A stretch of DNA of 64,000 nucleotides from Actinomyces sp. (GCF_030530635.1 NZ_JAUMUL010000005.1:1-64000), one strand, 5' to 3'; shown: positions 41,464 to 51,392, counted from the stretch's first letter. Numbers and translations: made by a program. The notes: generated from the letters alone by a model not told the origin.

Positions 41464-42029
41464 GGTTCATCCTTTAGTTCTGCAGGGGGTTCGGGGCGGC
41501 ATTGGAGGCGATCTCCGGGCGGGGGTTCTCCCACCACGTTCTGAGCCCGGTCGGTCAGGGCCCGGGTCAGGGCGGCGGCGACACCGACAGGCACAAGGCC
41601 CGAGACGTCCCCGCCGTGGCGGGCGACGTCCTTAACCAGGGAGGAAGACACGTGGGCGTGGGTGGGTGCGGCGGCTAAGAAGAGGGTCTCGGGGGCGCCC
41701 AGCTCACGGTTGACCAGCGCCATGGGGATCTCGGCGTCGAAGTCGGAGCCGTTGCGCAGGCCCTTGACGATGGCGTCAGCACCCCGGTGCGCACAGAACT
41801 CCGCCAACAGGCCCGGGATGACGGCGACCTCCACACCGGGCAGGTCGGCCAGAGCGATCCGGGCGAGTTCGACGCGCTGCTCAATACTGAACAGGCGGGA
41901 TGCGTCCTTGGCCGCGTTATGGGCGACACCGAGAATGACACGATCGAACAGGGTACCGGCGCGACGGACTACATCCACATGCCCGAGGGTTATGGGGTCG
42001 AAGGTTCCGGGATACACGGCAAGTGTCAC
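41460..42029 (-). CDS. coaD: Pantetheine-phosphate adenylyltransferase
   Basis: 189 aa. It makes dephospho-CoA from 4'-phosphopantetheine and ATP. The motif YPGTFDPITLGHVDVV includes the T/HxGH site, and KGLRNGSDFDAEIPMALVNR and HVSSSLVKDVARHGGDV are the other family blocks. A tail of about 25 residues exceeds the usual length. In most relatives rsmD lies directly upstream; here lacZ and an IS-like remnant intervene. Confidence 0.96.
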   Translation of the reverse strand: MTLAVYPGTFDPITLGHVDVVRRAGTLFDRVILGVAHNAAKDASRLFSIEQRVELARIALADLPGVEVAVIPGLLAEFCAHRGADAIVKGLRNGSDFDAEIPMALVNRELGAPETLFLAAAPTHAHVSSSLVKDVARHGGDVSGLVPVGVAAALTRALTDRAQNVVGEPPPGDRLQCRPEPPAELKDEP

Positions 42030-42160
42030 GCCGCGAGGCTAACGGATCGACTACGACGGGCGGGGGACGCGCGCCGGAATCGGCGAGTGGAGCGAGACTG
42101 CGATGCGGCGGAGCGGGCGCGGCGAAGCAGGTGTGCCCGCCTCGAGTGCCCTCGGCACCA

Positions 42161-45100
42161 TCAGTTCACATCTGCACCCAGCCAGGCCTCGATCACGACC
42201 GGACTGGGTGAGGCAGCCGCATCCGGACGCACGTCGGGGCCGCAGGAGCGCGAACCGATGCCGTGGTGGAGCGCGTCCAGATGCAACCACAGGTGCGTGT
42301 CCGGCCGCAGTTCCTCCACGTGGGCGGCTGCGGTGAGGTTCTCCAAGGACCAGGGGCTGATTGAGAAGGCCACCGGCGCCGTGTGCGGAACGATTACGCT
42401 CAGCCGTCCGGCGTCCTCGCCGCCGAGCAGCAGACGGCGCAGCCCGGCGCGAGTGCCGCCCTCCTGGGGGCGGACCGGCTGCTGCCACAGCGCATCCACA
42501 TAGCCGCTGAAGACGCCATGGCGGGCAGCACCGGCGAGATCGGGGTACACCGGCCCGGGACCGAGTCCGGCCCAGACCGCGCGAGTCAACCACGTTGGCA
42601 GTCCCAGCCGGACACCCAGGCGGGGCAGGACGGCGGGCAGATCCCCGATGGGGATGATTTCGGTGCGCAGCCGCAGTCCGCCGGACTCGGCGGTGAGCGT
42701 GGTGGTGGTCTCCAGGGCCCAGGCCATCGCAGGTGCGCCACAATGGGTGCGCACAACAACGGCATCACCCGTGATGGCGGTGGCCACATGGCGTTCACTC
42801 ATCAGGTGCAGGCGGGCCTCGCGCCAGCGGTCGGCCGAGGAGGGGCCTGGGCGTCCGGCACCGGCGCCTCGGTTGGCGGGGTTCGGCGGCACGTGCCAGT
42901 AGTCGATGGGTCCGTGCCCCTCGTCGTTGTCTGTGGGGGCACGCCAGATCGTGGTCAACGGGCCGACGACGCCAATGCCCCCCAGCTCCAGGAGCCGGCC
43001 CCGCTCATCCAGCCGGGCGGGGCCGAGGTCGATGCCGCCCCGCACTAGGACCGGGACCTCGCCGCATACGTCTGAAGCGCTCCGGACGGGTCGGACCGAA
43101 GGAGCCGAGGCCGGAAGCGTCACCTCCCGGGTGGACATGACGCGGCGGCCGAAGCCGTCGGCACAGGCCACCTGGGCCAGTAGCGACTCGGCGGTAGACG
43201 GGTCGATCTGCCGGGGCTCGACGTCATCGACGCCGGAGATAAGCGGGTCCAGCACGGCGGTGAGCACGTGGACGGGGCGGCCGGTGGCGCGGGCGCGGGC
43301 CACGGCGTCGACCAGCGCCGGCACTTCCAGATGCTCCTCCTGCCCGGCGGCGATCTGCGGCAGCGGAAGCTCACCTGTGGTCACGGCACCGAGGGTTGGA
43401 ACCGTGGCGGATGCGGGGACGGCGTCGGAAACGTCCACGGTCACCTGCCAGGCGAGCGTGAGCCCGGCGGTGGCACGAGTGTGGAAGCGGTTGCGCACTC
43501 GGACGGTGCCGGCGCCGGAACCGGCGCGGCCGGCTTCATCGGCCCAGGTGGCCAGGACCGGGGCGACCGCGTTGGCCCAGGCGGTGGTGCCGGCGCTGGG
43601 GGTGGTGTCGGCGGACACGAGCCCATCGCATACGAAGTTGCCGTCGTGCACGCTCTCGCCGAAGTCACCGCCGTAGCGCAGGGCGCCACCGGAGCCGGGG
43701 CGGGGGTCGATAAGGGCGTGGTCGCGCCACTCCCATACGAATCCGCCCAGGTGACGGCGATTGGGCTCGACCTGCGCGGTGTAGTCCTCGATGCCGCCGG
43801 GACCGGTGCCCATGGCGTGCAGGTACTCGCACATGATGAACGGCAGGGTGCGCACGTGGACGTTTTGGGCGGGGGTGAGCCGGGCGGCGGCGTGCCCTGC
43901 CACGGCCACCGGCGTGCTAGCGGGAGCCGTAACGGCAGCGCCGTCGACGGCAACCTCCGCGCCGCGCCCGACGACGGCCTCGACCTCCTCCAGGGTCGGG
44001 TACATGCGGGAGTGGACGTCGGTGTAGGCGCCGGCGAAGTCGGCCTCGTAGTGGATCAGGCGGCCGGGGTCACGGCGCTTAATCCACTGGCTCATGGCGG
44101 CCAGGTTACGGCCAGTGCCGGACTCGTTGCCCAGTGACCAGAAGAGGATCGCCGGGTGGTTCTTGTCGCGCTCGACCATGCGGCGGGCGCGATCCACCAG
44201 GGCGTCGCGCCAGGCGGGCTCGTCGGCGGGGTTGCCCCGCCAGTCGTAGGCCTCGAAGCCATGGGTCTCCAGGTCGCACTCGTCCATGACCCACAGGCCG
44301 ATCTCGTCGGCCAGGTCCAGCAGGCGCGGGTGGGGCGGGTAGTGGGAGGTGCGGATGGCACCCACGTTGTGTGCCTTCATGGCGGCCAGGTCGGCGCGGG
44401 CCCAGTCCGCGTCGAATACGCGGCCGCGGTGGGCATTGACCTCGTGGCGGTTGACGCCGGCGATGATCAGGCGGGCGCCGTTGACGCGCACCTGACCGCC
44501 GACCACCTCCAGGCGGCGGAAGCCGGTGCGCAGGCGCACGGTCTCCTCCCTGGCGGTGACCACGAGTTCGTACAAGCGCGGCACCTCCGCACTCCAGGGC
44601 TCGACCGCGGGCGCGGCCAGGCGGGCCGTCCCGGGTGCATCCAACTCGGCGGCGAGGTCCAATTCGGGGACCTGTACCTGCACGGGGAAGGCGCCGGGTG
44701 GGGCCGCCACGTCGACCTCAAGGGTGCCGGCACCCGTGGCGGGGGCGAAGTCGGTACGGGCGAAGACGTCGTCGACCCTTCCGGCGGGCCGGTGCAGCAG
44801 GGTGACGTCGCGGAAGATGCCGGGCAACCACCACTGGTCCTGGTCCTCCACATAGGTACCGGGCGACCACTGGGACACGCGTATGGCGACGGTGTTCTCC
44901 CCTGGGCGCAGCAGGCCGGTGACGTCCAGCTCGGAGGGCAGGCGCGAGCCCTGGGTGGTGCCGATCCAGGTGTCGTTGATCCACACGGAGGCGAAGGACT
45001 CCACCCCGTCCAGGCGCAGCACCTGCCGCGCACCCGCCTGTTCCAGGGGCCAGTCGGCGGGGAGGGTGAAGGTGCGCAGGTGGTCCGCGGTGGGGTTCTC

Positions 45101-45583
45101 GTCGGGCACGTGCGGCGGGTCTACGGGGATCGGGTACTGGACGTTGGTGTACCAGGGCAGGCCGCGCTCACCGGCGCCGGTGAGCACCCAGTGGGCGGGC
45201 AGGTCGATCTCGCCCCAGGGGCCCAGGGAGGCGTCAGCCGTGTCGAAGACCGGCACGAGGGGCTCGCCGTGCTCGTCCAGGCCTTCGGGATGCGAGCGCT
45301 GGTGTAGCCGGAAGGCCCAGGTGCCATTCAGGCTCAGGCTGGGGGCGCTGGTGTTTTCGGGGGCGACCCAGGCGCGCGGTGGCAGGTGGCGCCCGCGCCC
45401 CGGCCCGGGCACGGTGGGGAGCATCCAGTCGTAGGAGGGTTCGTGCGTACTGCTCGGCTGCCGAATCCGCGCGGGGTTGGAGTCGGGCAGTGGGCTGCGA
45501 GGCACTCCATCCGGACGTGAATCCGCCACAGCGTCTGATTGCGCTCCTGGCGTCCCGTCAGAGGTCGCTGACATGTTAGGCAT
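42161..45583 (-). CDS. lacZ: Beta-galactosidase, glycoside hydrolase family 2
   Basis: 1140 aa, cytoplasmic (no signal peptide). It hydrolyses lactose or other beta-galactosides. Five-domain LacZ layout: N-terminal jelly roll (LNGTWAFRLHQRSHP), Ig-like domains, TIM barrel with acid/base E487 in WSLGNESGTG and nucleophile E586 in FIMCEYLHAMGTGPGG, then the Bgal_small_N domain to the C-terminus. The normal HAMGN is HAMGT here. About 34 residues (GAEVAVDGAAVTAPASTP onward) are inserted between the two catalytic residues. The first 45 residues are a disordered extension. GGGAGGG precedes the ATG. It stands alone between coaD and rsmD, suggesting later insertion. Confidence 0.94.
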   Translation of the reverse strand: MPNMSATSDGTPGAQSDAVADSRPDGVPRSPLPDSNPARIRQPSSTHEPSYDWMLPTVPGPGRGRHLPPRAWVAPENTSAPSLSLNGTWAFRLHQRSHPEGLDEHGEPLVPVFDTADASLGPWGEIDLPAHWVLTGAGERGLPWYTNVQYPIPVDPPHVPDENPTADHLRTFTLPADWPLEQAGARQVLRLDGVESFASVWINDTWIGTTQGSRLPSELDVTGLLRPGENTVAIRVSQWSPGTYVEDQDQWWLPGIFRDVTLLHRPAGRVDDVFARTDFAPATGAGTLEVDVAAPPGAFPVQVQVPELDLAAELDAPGTARLAAPAVEPWSAEVPRLYELVVTAREETVRLRTGFRRLEVVGGQVRVNGARLIIAGVNRHEVNAHRGRVFDADWARADLAAMKAHNVGAIRTSHYPPHPRLLDLADEIGLWVMDECDLETHGFEAYDWRGNPADEPAWRDALVDRARRMVERDKNHPAILFWSLGNESGTGRNLAAMSQWIKRRDPGRLIHYEADFAGAYTDVHSRMYPTLEEVEAVVGRGAEVAVDGAAVTAPASTPVAVAGHAAARLTPAQNVHVRTLPFIMCEYLHAMGTGPGGIEDYTAQVEPNRRHLGGFVWEWRDHALIDPRPGSGGALRYGGDFGESVHDGNFVCDGLVSADTTPSAGTTAWANAVAPVLATWADEAGRAGSGAGTVRVRNRFHTRATAGLTLAWQVTVDVSDAVPASATVPTLGAVTTGELPLPQIAAGQEEHLEVPALVDAVARARATGRPVHVLTAVLDPLISGVDDVEPRQIDPSTAESLLAQVACADGFGRRVMSTREVTLPASAPSVRPVRSASDVCGEVPVLVRGGIDLGPARLDERGRLLELGGIGVVGPLTTIWRAPTDNDEGHGPIDYWHVPPNPANRGAGAGRPGPSSADRWREARLHLMSERHVATAITGDAVVVRTHCGAPAMAWALETTTTLTAESGGLRLRTEIIPIGDLPAVLPRLGVRLGLPTWLTRAVWAGLGPGPVYPDLAGAARHGVFSGYVDALWQQPVRPQEGGTRAGLRRLLLGGEDAGRLSVIVPHTAPVAFSISPWSLENLTAAAHVEELRPDTHLWLHLDALHHGIGSRSCGPDVRPDAAASPSPVVIEAWLGADVN

Positions 45584-45707
45584 GTGTGTCCCTCCCGACC
45601 TCGGCTAGCGGCAGCGGTACCGCCCCGCCGGTCACTCGTTGCTCCCTGGCGTAGCGCCAAGCCTACTGGCAGCGACATGCAGTGGCGTAGCCGCGCGCCG
45701 CCCCTCA

Positions 45708-45744
45708 CCGAGGTCGGTCGCAATGACCATCGAGATCGGTCGTC
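45708..45744. repeat. CCGA-RR-TCGG dimer repeat (copy 2)
   Basis: CCGAGGTCGG TCGCAATGAC is followed 22 bp later by TCGAGATCGG. This is the only family copy between divergent rather than convergent genes, and it lies in remnant-rich DNA. Confidence 0.65.
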
Positions 45745-46165
45745 GCCACGCATGCCAAGCTGGTTCGACACATGTCCGGAATCAACATAAACGCCGGAGC
45801 GCCCCGGCCCGGCAGCACAACCGTATGATGCCAACGATCGTCGGGACTCGTCTGGGCACGGCAGGTCTGTTGGTGCTGATTCTGGACATGGAGTCTCTCA
45901 ACCGCGACCACACCAGATCGACTGGGGACCGGTCGGCTGCCAGACCGGCTTCTACGCACTCACGCTAGGGCTTGAGCCAGAAGAGTTCCTGCCGCTGCTG
46001 GAGGCGCCACGCCACGACATCCTTCAGACGACCGAGGTACCGGCTGCCGACGCAGTCCAGTGCGGGGCTCCCACCACTCACTTGAGACCGCCCGGCAAGC
46101 AGTCCGGAAGCTCCTCGGCCCGGGAGTGGGAAACCGTGTTCGCCGGCCAGATTTGAGTGGAGAAG

Positions 46166-46296
46166 TGTCCATCGGTGACCACTTTGACCTCCACCGGCGT
46201 ATTGTCCGAATCGGAGTTGGCGTAGTTGCAAGGCTTTGAGGCAATTTCCTTTAGTTGCTAACAGCTCCTTTCCGCCAAAGTGGTCACCGATGGACA
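46166..46296. repeat. Inverted repeat pair resembling IS21-type ends
   Basis: A perfect 21-bp inverted repeat: the left arm 46166-46186 begins TGTCCATCGGTGACCAC; the right arm is 46276-46296. TG...CA termini with GGTGACC are seen in IS21-family ends. The 89-bp centre carries no transposase. No target duplication was found. It may be a MITE or a deleted IS. Confidence 0.6.
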
Positions 46297-46321
46297 TTCC
46301 TCGCCACTGTAGGCTCGCCCC

Positions 46322-46924
46322 ATGACCAGGATCGTGGCCGGGAGCGCGGGCGGACGTCGGATCGACGTGCCCGTGGGCGGCACCCGCCCCACCTCCGAGC
46401 GGGTGCGCGAGGCCCTGTTCGGCCGACTCGAGCACTACGGCGTCATCGACGGCGCGCGCGTGCTGGACCTGTGTGCCGGCTCCGGCGCACTCGGCCTGGA
46501 GGCCGCCAGCCGCGGCGCCACCGACGTAACCCTGGTGGACGCCTCGCGCCGCGCCACCCGCGTGTGTGACGCCAACGCCCGCGCTCTCGGCCTGCACGGC
46601 GTGCGCAGCGCCACGGCCAAAGTGGAGGCCTTCCTCGCCGGGGCCGCCGGGGCACCGGTGGACCTGGTCGTGCTCGATCCGCCCTACGACGTCGACGAGG
46701 CCACCCTGGCCGCGATGCTGACGGCGCTGCCCCGCCACCAGGACCCGTGGCTGGCGCCGGGCGCGGTGGTGGTAGTAGAGCGCTCCTCGCGCTCCCCCGA
46801 GCCGAAGTGGCCCGCGGGCCTGCGCCGCTTCTCCACCCGCAAGTACGGGGAGACCACGCTCTGGTTCGCCGAGCCCGACGACGACGCCACTGAAACCGGT
46901 GCCGCGGAGCCCACCGCGCACTGA
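46322..46924 (+). CDS. rsmD: 16S rRNA (guanine(966)-N2)-methyltransferase
   Basis: 200 aa. The SAM-binding motif I is VLDLCAGSGALGLEAASRGA, and the catalytic motif IV is VLDPPYDVD. The start MTRIVAGSAGGRRIDVP matches the family (I-x-G-x-x-x-G-R). A short Asp/Glu-rich tail ends it. It is convergent with recG, 22 bp apart. It usually neighbours coaD; lacZ now separates them. Confidence 0.95.
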   Translation: MTRIVAGSAGGRRIDVPVGGTRPTSERVREALFGRLEHYGVIDGARVLDLCAGSGALGLEAASRGATDVTLVDASRRATRVCDANARALGLHGVRSATAKVEAFLAGAAGAPVDLVVLDPPYDVDEATLAAMLTALPRHQDPWLAPGAVVVVERSSRSPEPKWPAGLRRFSTRKYGETTLWFAEPDDDATETGAAEPTAH

Positions 46925-46946
46925 ACACCGACTCCGCCCCGCCCGC

Positions 46947-49274
46947 TTAGGACCGCTCCAGGTAGGCGCCCGCCTCCTCGTCCAGGCGGTCGGCGATGGC
47001 GGCCGCCAGGTCACGGTGCTCGGCCAACGTCGGGTCGGCCGCGAGGACATCCTCCGCCTGCGCCCGCGCCCGGGCGATCAGCGCGCCGTCGCGGCTCACG
47101 CGCAGCAGATCCAGGTCGCTGCGCCGCCCCGACTGGGCAGCACCGAGCACATTGCCCTCGCGACGCAATTCCAGGTCAGCCTCCGCCAGGCGGAAGCCGT
47201 CGCCGATGTCCCCGAAGGCCTTGAGCCGATGGTAGGCGGGAGACCCCACCTCCACGCCCGTCACCGCCACGCACACGGACTCGCGCTCGCCGCGCCCAAC
47301 GCGCCCACGCAACTGGTGCAGCTGGGACAGCCCGAAGCGGTCCGCATCCAGGATCACCATCATGGAGGCCTCCGGCACATCCACGCCGACCTCCACCACA
47401 GTGGTGCTGACCAGCACAGGGGTGCGCCCGGAGGCGAAGTCCTCCATGGCGGCATCCTTCTCCGCAGCGGTCATCCGGCCGGTCAACACCCCAATTCCCA
47501 CGCCCGCGAGCGCCGGCTCGTCGGTCAGGCGCTGCACCCAGTCGACGACAGCGGCAAGCGGCCGCGCCGGGGCGGTCTGCTCAAACGGCTCACCCGCCTC
47601 GTCCAGGAGTGCCACCGACGGCGGTTCCGGCTCCTCCTGGTCGGCTCCGGCATCCTCGGAGTCGTCGACGTCGATGCGCGGGCAAACCACATACACGCGT
47701 CCGCCCGCGGCCACCTCCTCCGCGGCACGCGTCCAGATGCGCTCGACCCAGGGCTCCCGCTCCCAGGGCACCAGGCTGGTGGCAATCGGGCTGCGTCCAC
47801 CGGGCAGCTCATCGAGCACGGCGGTGTCCAGGTCCCCGAAGATGGTCATGGCAATGGTCCGCGGGATGGGAGTGGCGGTCATTACCAGCAGGTGGGGGGT
47901 GCGCTGGGCGCCGGTGGTCGGGTCGGTGACGCCGCCACGCTCGCGCAGCGCGTCACGCTGGGCGACGCCGAAACGGTGCTGCTCGTCGACGACTATGAGC
48001 CCCAGGAAGGGGATTTGCACGGTCTGGGACAGCAGGGCGTGGGTGCCCACCACGATGGTCGGTTCCCCGCCCGCCAGTTCCGCCAACAGTTCGCGGCGCT
48101 GCGCGGGCGGAGTGGAGCCGGTCAGCAGGCGGACGCGGGTGGCGCGCTGTGCCCCGTCGAGCATGCCCGCGCGCGCGAGCGGACCGAGCAGGGCCTCCAG
48201 GGAGGCGCGGTGTTGGGCGGCCAGGATCTCGGTGGGAGCCAACAGGGCGGCCTGGCCGCCGCCCCCGACCACTTGCAGCATGGCGCGCAGGGCGACGAGA
48301 GTCTTACCGCTTCCGACGTCCCCCTGGAGCAGCAGCTGCATGGGTGCGGTGGAGTTAAGGGCATCGGAGATCTGTGCGCCGACGCGCGTCTGCCCGGCGG
48401 TGAGCGTGTACGGCAGGGCGGCGTCCAGATCGGACAATAGCGAGTCCGACCCGGGTATCGGCCAGGCGACGGCGGTGTGCTCGGAGGCATGCTGGATGCG
48501 CCGCTGCACCAGAGCCGCCTGCAGCACGAAAGCCTCCTCATGACGCAGACGACGACGGGCCACCCGCCATTGGGAGGCCTCCTCGGGTGTGTGCACCCAC
48601 CGGTAAGAGGTCAGGGCGTCGACCAGCCCCTCGGCGATGCGCACCTGCTCTGGCAGTGGTTCGGGAACATCGCCCGGATCGACCTGATCCAGGACGGCGC
48701 GCACGGCCCGGGCCACCATCCAGGAGGGCATGGCCTCGGTGGCCGGGTAGATGGGCATGGGGCGGGCCAGGAGCGCCTCGCGTTCGGCTTCGTCGAGTTC
48801 ATCTAGGACCTGTAAGCGGGAGGCGGCCAGCTGTCGCCGGCCACGGTGCAGCCCCACCTTGCCACTGAGAAGCACGGTGGTTTCGGGGGCGAGCTGCTCG
48901 GCGCGGTGCCGCATCTGGCCGGGGTTGCCGAACATGACCAGATCCATGGTGGTCGCCCCATCGGTGACGGTGGCCTCCAGCAGGGCCGGCGGACGGCCGC
49001 CGCGGGTGCGTCGGGCGGCGGCGCGCACCACCTGCGCTTGGATGGTGGCCTGCTCGCCGTCCTTGAGGGTGCGCAGGTCGGTCAGGTCGCCCCAGGTGTC
49101 GTAGCGGCGCGGGAACAGGCGCAGCAGGCCGCGAGCTGTGGTCACGCCTTGCTTGGCCAACTGGTTGGCGGTGGCTCGGCCGATCAATCGGTCCAGCGGG
49201 CGGTCAAGCGGGGGGACGGCGCCGCGGGGGGCGCGCCTGGAGGCGCTGGTCGTGGTGGGTGCCATGGGTCTCAC
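46947..49274 (-). CDS. recG: ATP-dependent DNA helicase RecG
   Basis: 775 aa. It remodels stalled forks and branched DNA. The N-terminal wedge/OB domain (LLRLFPRRYDTWGDL) is followed by helicase motifs LLQGDVGSGKTLVALRAML (I), VVDEQHRFGVAQR (II), MTATPIPRTIAMT (III) and QLRGRVGRGE (VI). Two Glu/Asp-rich inserts break the helicase domain near 540-560. The start is GTG overlapping the DAK gene stop (GTGA); ATG three codons later (49265) is equally possible. Confidence 0.95.
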   Translation of the reverse strand: MRPMAPTTTSASRRAPRGAVPPLDRPLDRLIGRATANQLAKQGVTTARGLLRLFPRRYDTWGDLTDLRTLKDGEQATIQAQVVRAAARRTRGGRPPALLEATVTDGATTMDLVMFGNPGQMRHRAEQLAPETTVLLSGKVGLHRGRRQLAASRLQVLDELDEAEREALLARPMPIYPATEAMPSWMVARAVRAVLDQVDPGDVPEPLPEQVRIAEGLVDALTSYRWVHTPEEASQWRVARRRLRHEEAFVLQAALVQRRIQHASEHTAVAWPIPGSDSLLSDLDAALPYTLTAGQTRVGAQISDALNSTAPMQLLLQGDVGSGKTLVALRAMLQVVGGGGQAALLAPTEILAAQHRASLEALLGPLARAGMLDGAQRATRVRLLTGSTPPAQRRELLAELAGGEPTIVVGTHALLSQTVQIPFLGLIVVDEQHRFGVAQRDALRERGGVTDPTTGAQRTPHLLVMTATPIPRTIAMTIFGDLDTAVLDELPGGRSPIATSLVPWEREPWVERIWTRAAEEVAAGGRVYVVCPRIDVDDSEDAGADQEEPEPPSVALLDEAGEPFEQTAPARPLAAVVDWVQRLTDEPALAGVGIGVLTGRMTAAEKDAAMEDFASGRTPVLVSTTVVEVGVDVPEASMMVILDADRFGLSQLHQLRGRVGRGERESVCVAVTGVEVGSPAYHRLKAFGDIGDGFRLAEADLELRREGNVLGAAQSGRRSDLDLLRVSRDGALIARARAQAEDVLAADPTLAEHRDLAAAIADRLDEEAGAYLERS

Positions 49275-51103
49275 CCGATGGCGACTAGGACGTCGGGGCT
49301 CGCCTGGGCGCCGGCGTGTATGACAACCTCGATGGCGTCGGCGCTGCCGATTTGTCGCTCGGCGTAGCGGGCGACTGCTCCGGCGGCGACTGCGCCGACG
49401 TCGGGCAGGGCATCGCGGCCCAGAATGACGGTGACGAGTTCGTCATCCGGGCGCAGCGCCGCAGCCAGGACGGCGGCAACGGCATCGGTTTCAGCCTCCG
49501 CGCCGGAAAGCGCCGTAGTGCGCACGGCTGCGGCCACGCCGCCGGCACGGGTGGCCAGCTCGCCAAGTTCGGCGCGTTCACCCTGCCCGGCTACGGCTAC
49601 GGCCGCCGCCAGGACCCGGGCCTCATCGTCGGTGTCGCACACCAGCAGGCGCACGCCGTCGGGGACGATGCGTGTGGTCTCGCCGCTACCGGCGCCCCGA
49701 ACTGAGGAGACGGCGGAGCGGGCGGCCAGGAAGCGGGCGGCCTCGTGAGCATCCGTGGCGGCCTGTGGGTCACAGGGCAGGACAATGGTCTGGGCGGCGC
49801 CCAGGTCGCCGGCGGCGCGGACGATGCCGTCGCGTTCGGGGTTCAGCACCACGACGGCACCGGTGCGGGCGAACTGCTCAATGAGGCCGGGGGCGCGGGT
49901 GCAGGCGATCACCCCGACGCCCCGCGCACCGCGCGACTCGGCGCCCGTGCCCTCCCGGCCGGCCTCGGGTTCGGCCCGCGGGCCACGGCGGGCGGCGAGG
50001 CGCTCGAATGAGACCACACGCCCGTCTGCAGGGGTGGCGGTGGGCAGGGGCGGCTCGTCCGCCTCCCAGGCCGGAGCCAGGGCGAGGGCGGTCGGGTGCA
50101 GATGGTGGACGCACACCTGGCGGGCACGGCCGTGGCGGGGCAGGGCGGAGCGGGGAGTGTCGGTGTGGACATGAACCTGGTAAATGCCCACGCCGAGCGC
50201 GTCGGGGGTGCCGACCACGCCCACGGAGTCTCCTATGGCCTCCAGGTCTTGGCGCAGGGCGGCAGCCTGGGCGGCGGTGGCCTCCAGCAGGTACATGACC
50301 TCGAACTCACCGGTGGAGAACGCCCCCTCGCCGTCACGGGCCCTGGCGCCGTGGGTGGCGCCGGCGACCAGGTCGTCAAGCATCTGGCGGGCAACATCCG
50401 TATAGGGCAGCGCGGTGGAGTCGGCGGCGCGCGAATCGGCCGCATCGACTCCATTGATGACGTCGGAAAGGCTGGTGTACATAAGCATCAGGGCGGCCCC
50501 GCCGGCGTCAACCGCTCCGTGCCCGAGGCCTGCCGTCTCGACCACGGACTCCTGGGCGCCGAAGGCCGCGGAGGCCGCGATGTTGGAGAGCGTCACCGGT
50601 GTGGCGGCGGTCGATTCCTTGAAGGCCGAGCGGGCACCTTCGGCGGCGTCCTTGGCGACCGTGAGCAGGGTGCCGGCCACAGGCCGCGAAACCGCGCTCC
50701 ACGTGGTGGCGGCGATACGCTCGTAGGCGTGGAGGAGTTCAACGGGGCGCAGCGCGGCGGGGTCGGGCGCCTCGGCACACACGTCCGCCAGCGCCGCCAG
50801 CACCTGTGAGATCAGCAGTCCGGAGTTGCCACGGGCGCCGCGTATGGCGCCATCAGCGGCGGCGCGGGCCGCCTGGGCCAGGTCGACCCCGGGCGGCAGC
50901 ATCGCCAGCGCGTCGCAGGCGGAGCGGACGGTGAGCAGTACGTTGGTACCGGTGTCGGCGTCGGGCACGGGAAAGACGTTCAGGGAGTCGACCAGGTCGC
51001 GGGTGGACTCGGCCACCGTTCGGGCGGCGTCGAGCCAGGTGTGCAGCAGCGGCGCGGTGATGACGCGTGCGCCGGCGTGAACGGTGCCCGAGCGTTCTGC
51101 CAC
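49271..51103 (-). CDS. DAK2 domain protein (fatty-acid kinase FakA-like)
   Basis: 610 aa. The N-terminal DAK2/DhaL kinase-like domain has SLNVFPVPDADTGTNVLLT, with the Asp residues that bind ATP-Mg, and GARGNSGLLISQVL. A DUF1949/EDD-like C-terminal region follows. In Firmicutes FakA phosphorylates fatty acids bound to FakB; no FakB gene is present here. The middle is enlarged by Ala/Arg-rich linkers. DAK-recG coupling by overlap is standard in actinobacteria. Confidence 0.88.
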   Translation of the reverse strand: MAERSGTVHAGARVITAPLLHTWLDAARTVAESTRDLVDSLNVFPVPDADTGTNVLLTVRSACDALAMLPPGVDLAQAARAAADGAIRGARGNSGLLISQVLAALADVCAEAPDPAALRPVELLHAYERIAATTWSAVSRPVAGTLLTVAKDAAEGARSAFKESTAATPVTLSNIAASAAFGAQESVVETAGLGHGAVDAGGAALMLMYTSLSDVINGVDAADSRAADSTALPYTDVARQMLDDLVAGATHGARARDGEGAFSTGEFEVMYLLEATAAQAAALRQDLEAIGDSVGVVGTPDALGVGIYQVHVHTDTPRSALPRHGRARQVCVHHLHPTALALAPAWEADEPPLPTATPADGRVVSFERLAARRGPRAEPEAGREGTGAESRGARGVGVIACTRAPGLIEQFARTGAVVVLNPERDGIVRAAGDLGAAQTIVLPCDPQAATDAHEAARFLAARSAVSSVRGAGSGETTRIVPDGVRLLVCDTDDEARVLAAAVAVAGQGERAELGELATRAGGVAAAVRTTALSGAEAETDAVAAVLAAALRPDDELVTVILGRDALPDVGAVAAGAVARYAERQIGSADAIEVVIHAGAQASPDVLVAIG

Positions 51104-51269
51104 GCCTGTCCTCCCATGCGGTAGTGGGCCGAAGACCTACATCGACGCACCATCCGCTTCAGGATCGTGCTTGAACCGATGTGGATCCACTGGGATCAGA
51201 GTAGTGGGTGAGGTGTGATCGCGCTTCAGGGCACGACCGGGCGTGTGCCCGAGCCCATACCCCGTCGGC

Positions 51270-51298
51270 TTGGGGCGGCGCACCGTTTCGGTTAAAGT
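51270..51298 (+). promoter_or_regulatory. rpmB promoter (-35/-10)
   Basis: TTGGGG (51270-51275), a 17-bp spacer and TAAAGT (51293-51298). The -10 is identical to that of rplU. It leaves a leader of about 88 bases before the GTG start. Confidence 0.6.
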
Positions 51299-51392
51299 GC
51301 TGGGGTTGCCCGCGACCCGTGTCGCCGGGCGGTCGACCCGGCGCCGGGAAAAAGCCCGCGCGCTTACACCAAGAAGATTCAGGAGTGGAACC

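Larger units (their letters stand above)
45584..46321. other. Gene-free region lacZ / rsmD with repeats and IS-like remnant
   Basis: 738 bp. It holds GGCGTAGC twice (45648, 45684), a CCGA-RR-TCGG dimer (45708-45744) and a perfect 21-bp inverted repeat (46166 and 46296). A minus-strand open stretch at 45965-46160 reads ALDCVGSRYLGRLKDVVAWR with no start or stop of a whole gene; it may be a gene fragment I cannot identify. It must also contain the lacZ and rsmD promoters, which I cannot place. Confidence 0.5.

Noticed and set aside
45915..45955. CCGGTC/GACCGG stem considered as part of a tRNA
   Set aside because: The loop is eight bases and no acceptor, D or T arm surrounds it.
45965..47050. 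361-codon minus-strand frame upstream of lacZ
   Set aside because: Most of it is antisense to rsmD. Only the last part could be a fragment, and it has no recognisable family.
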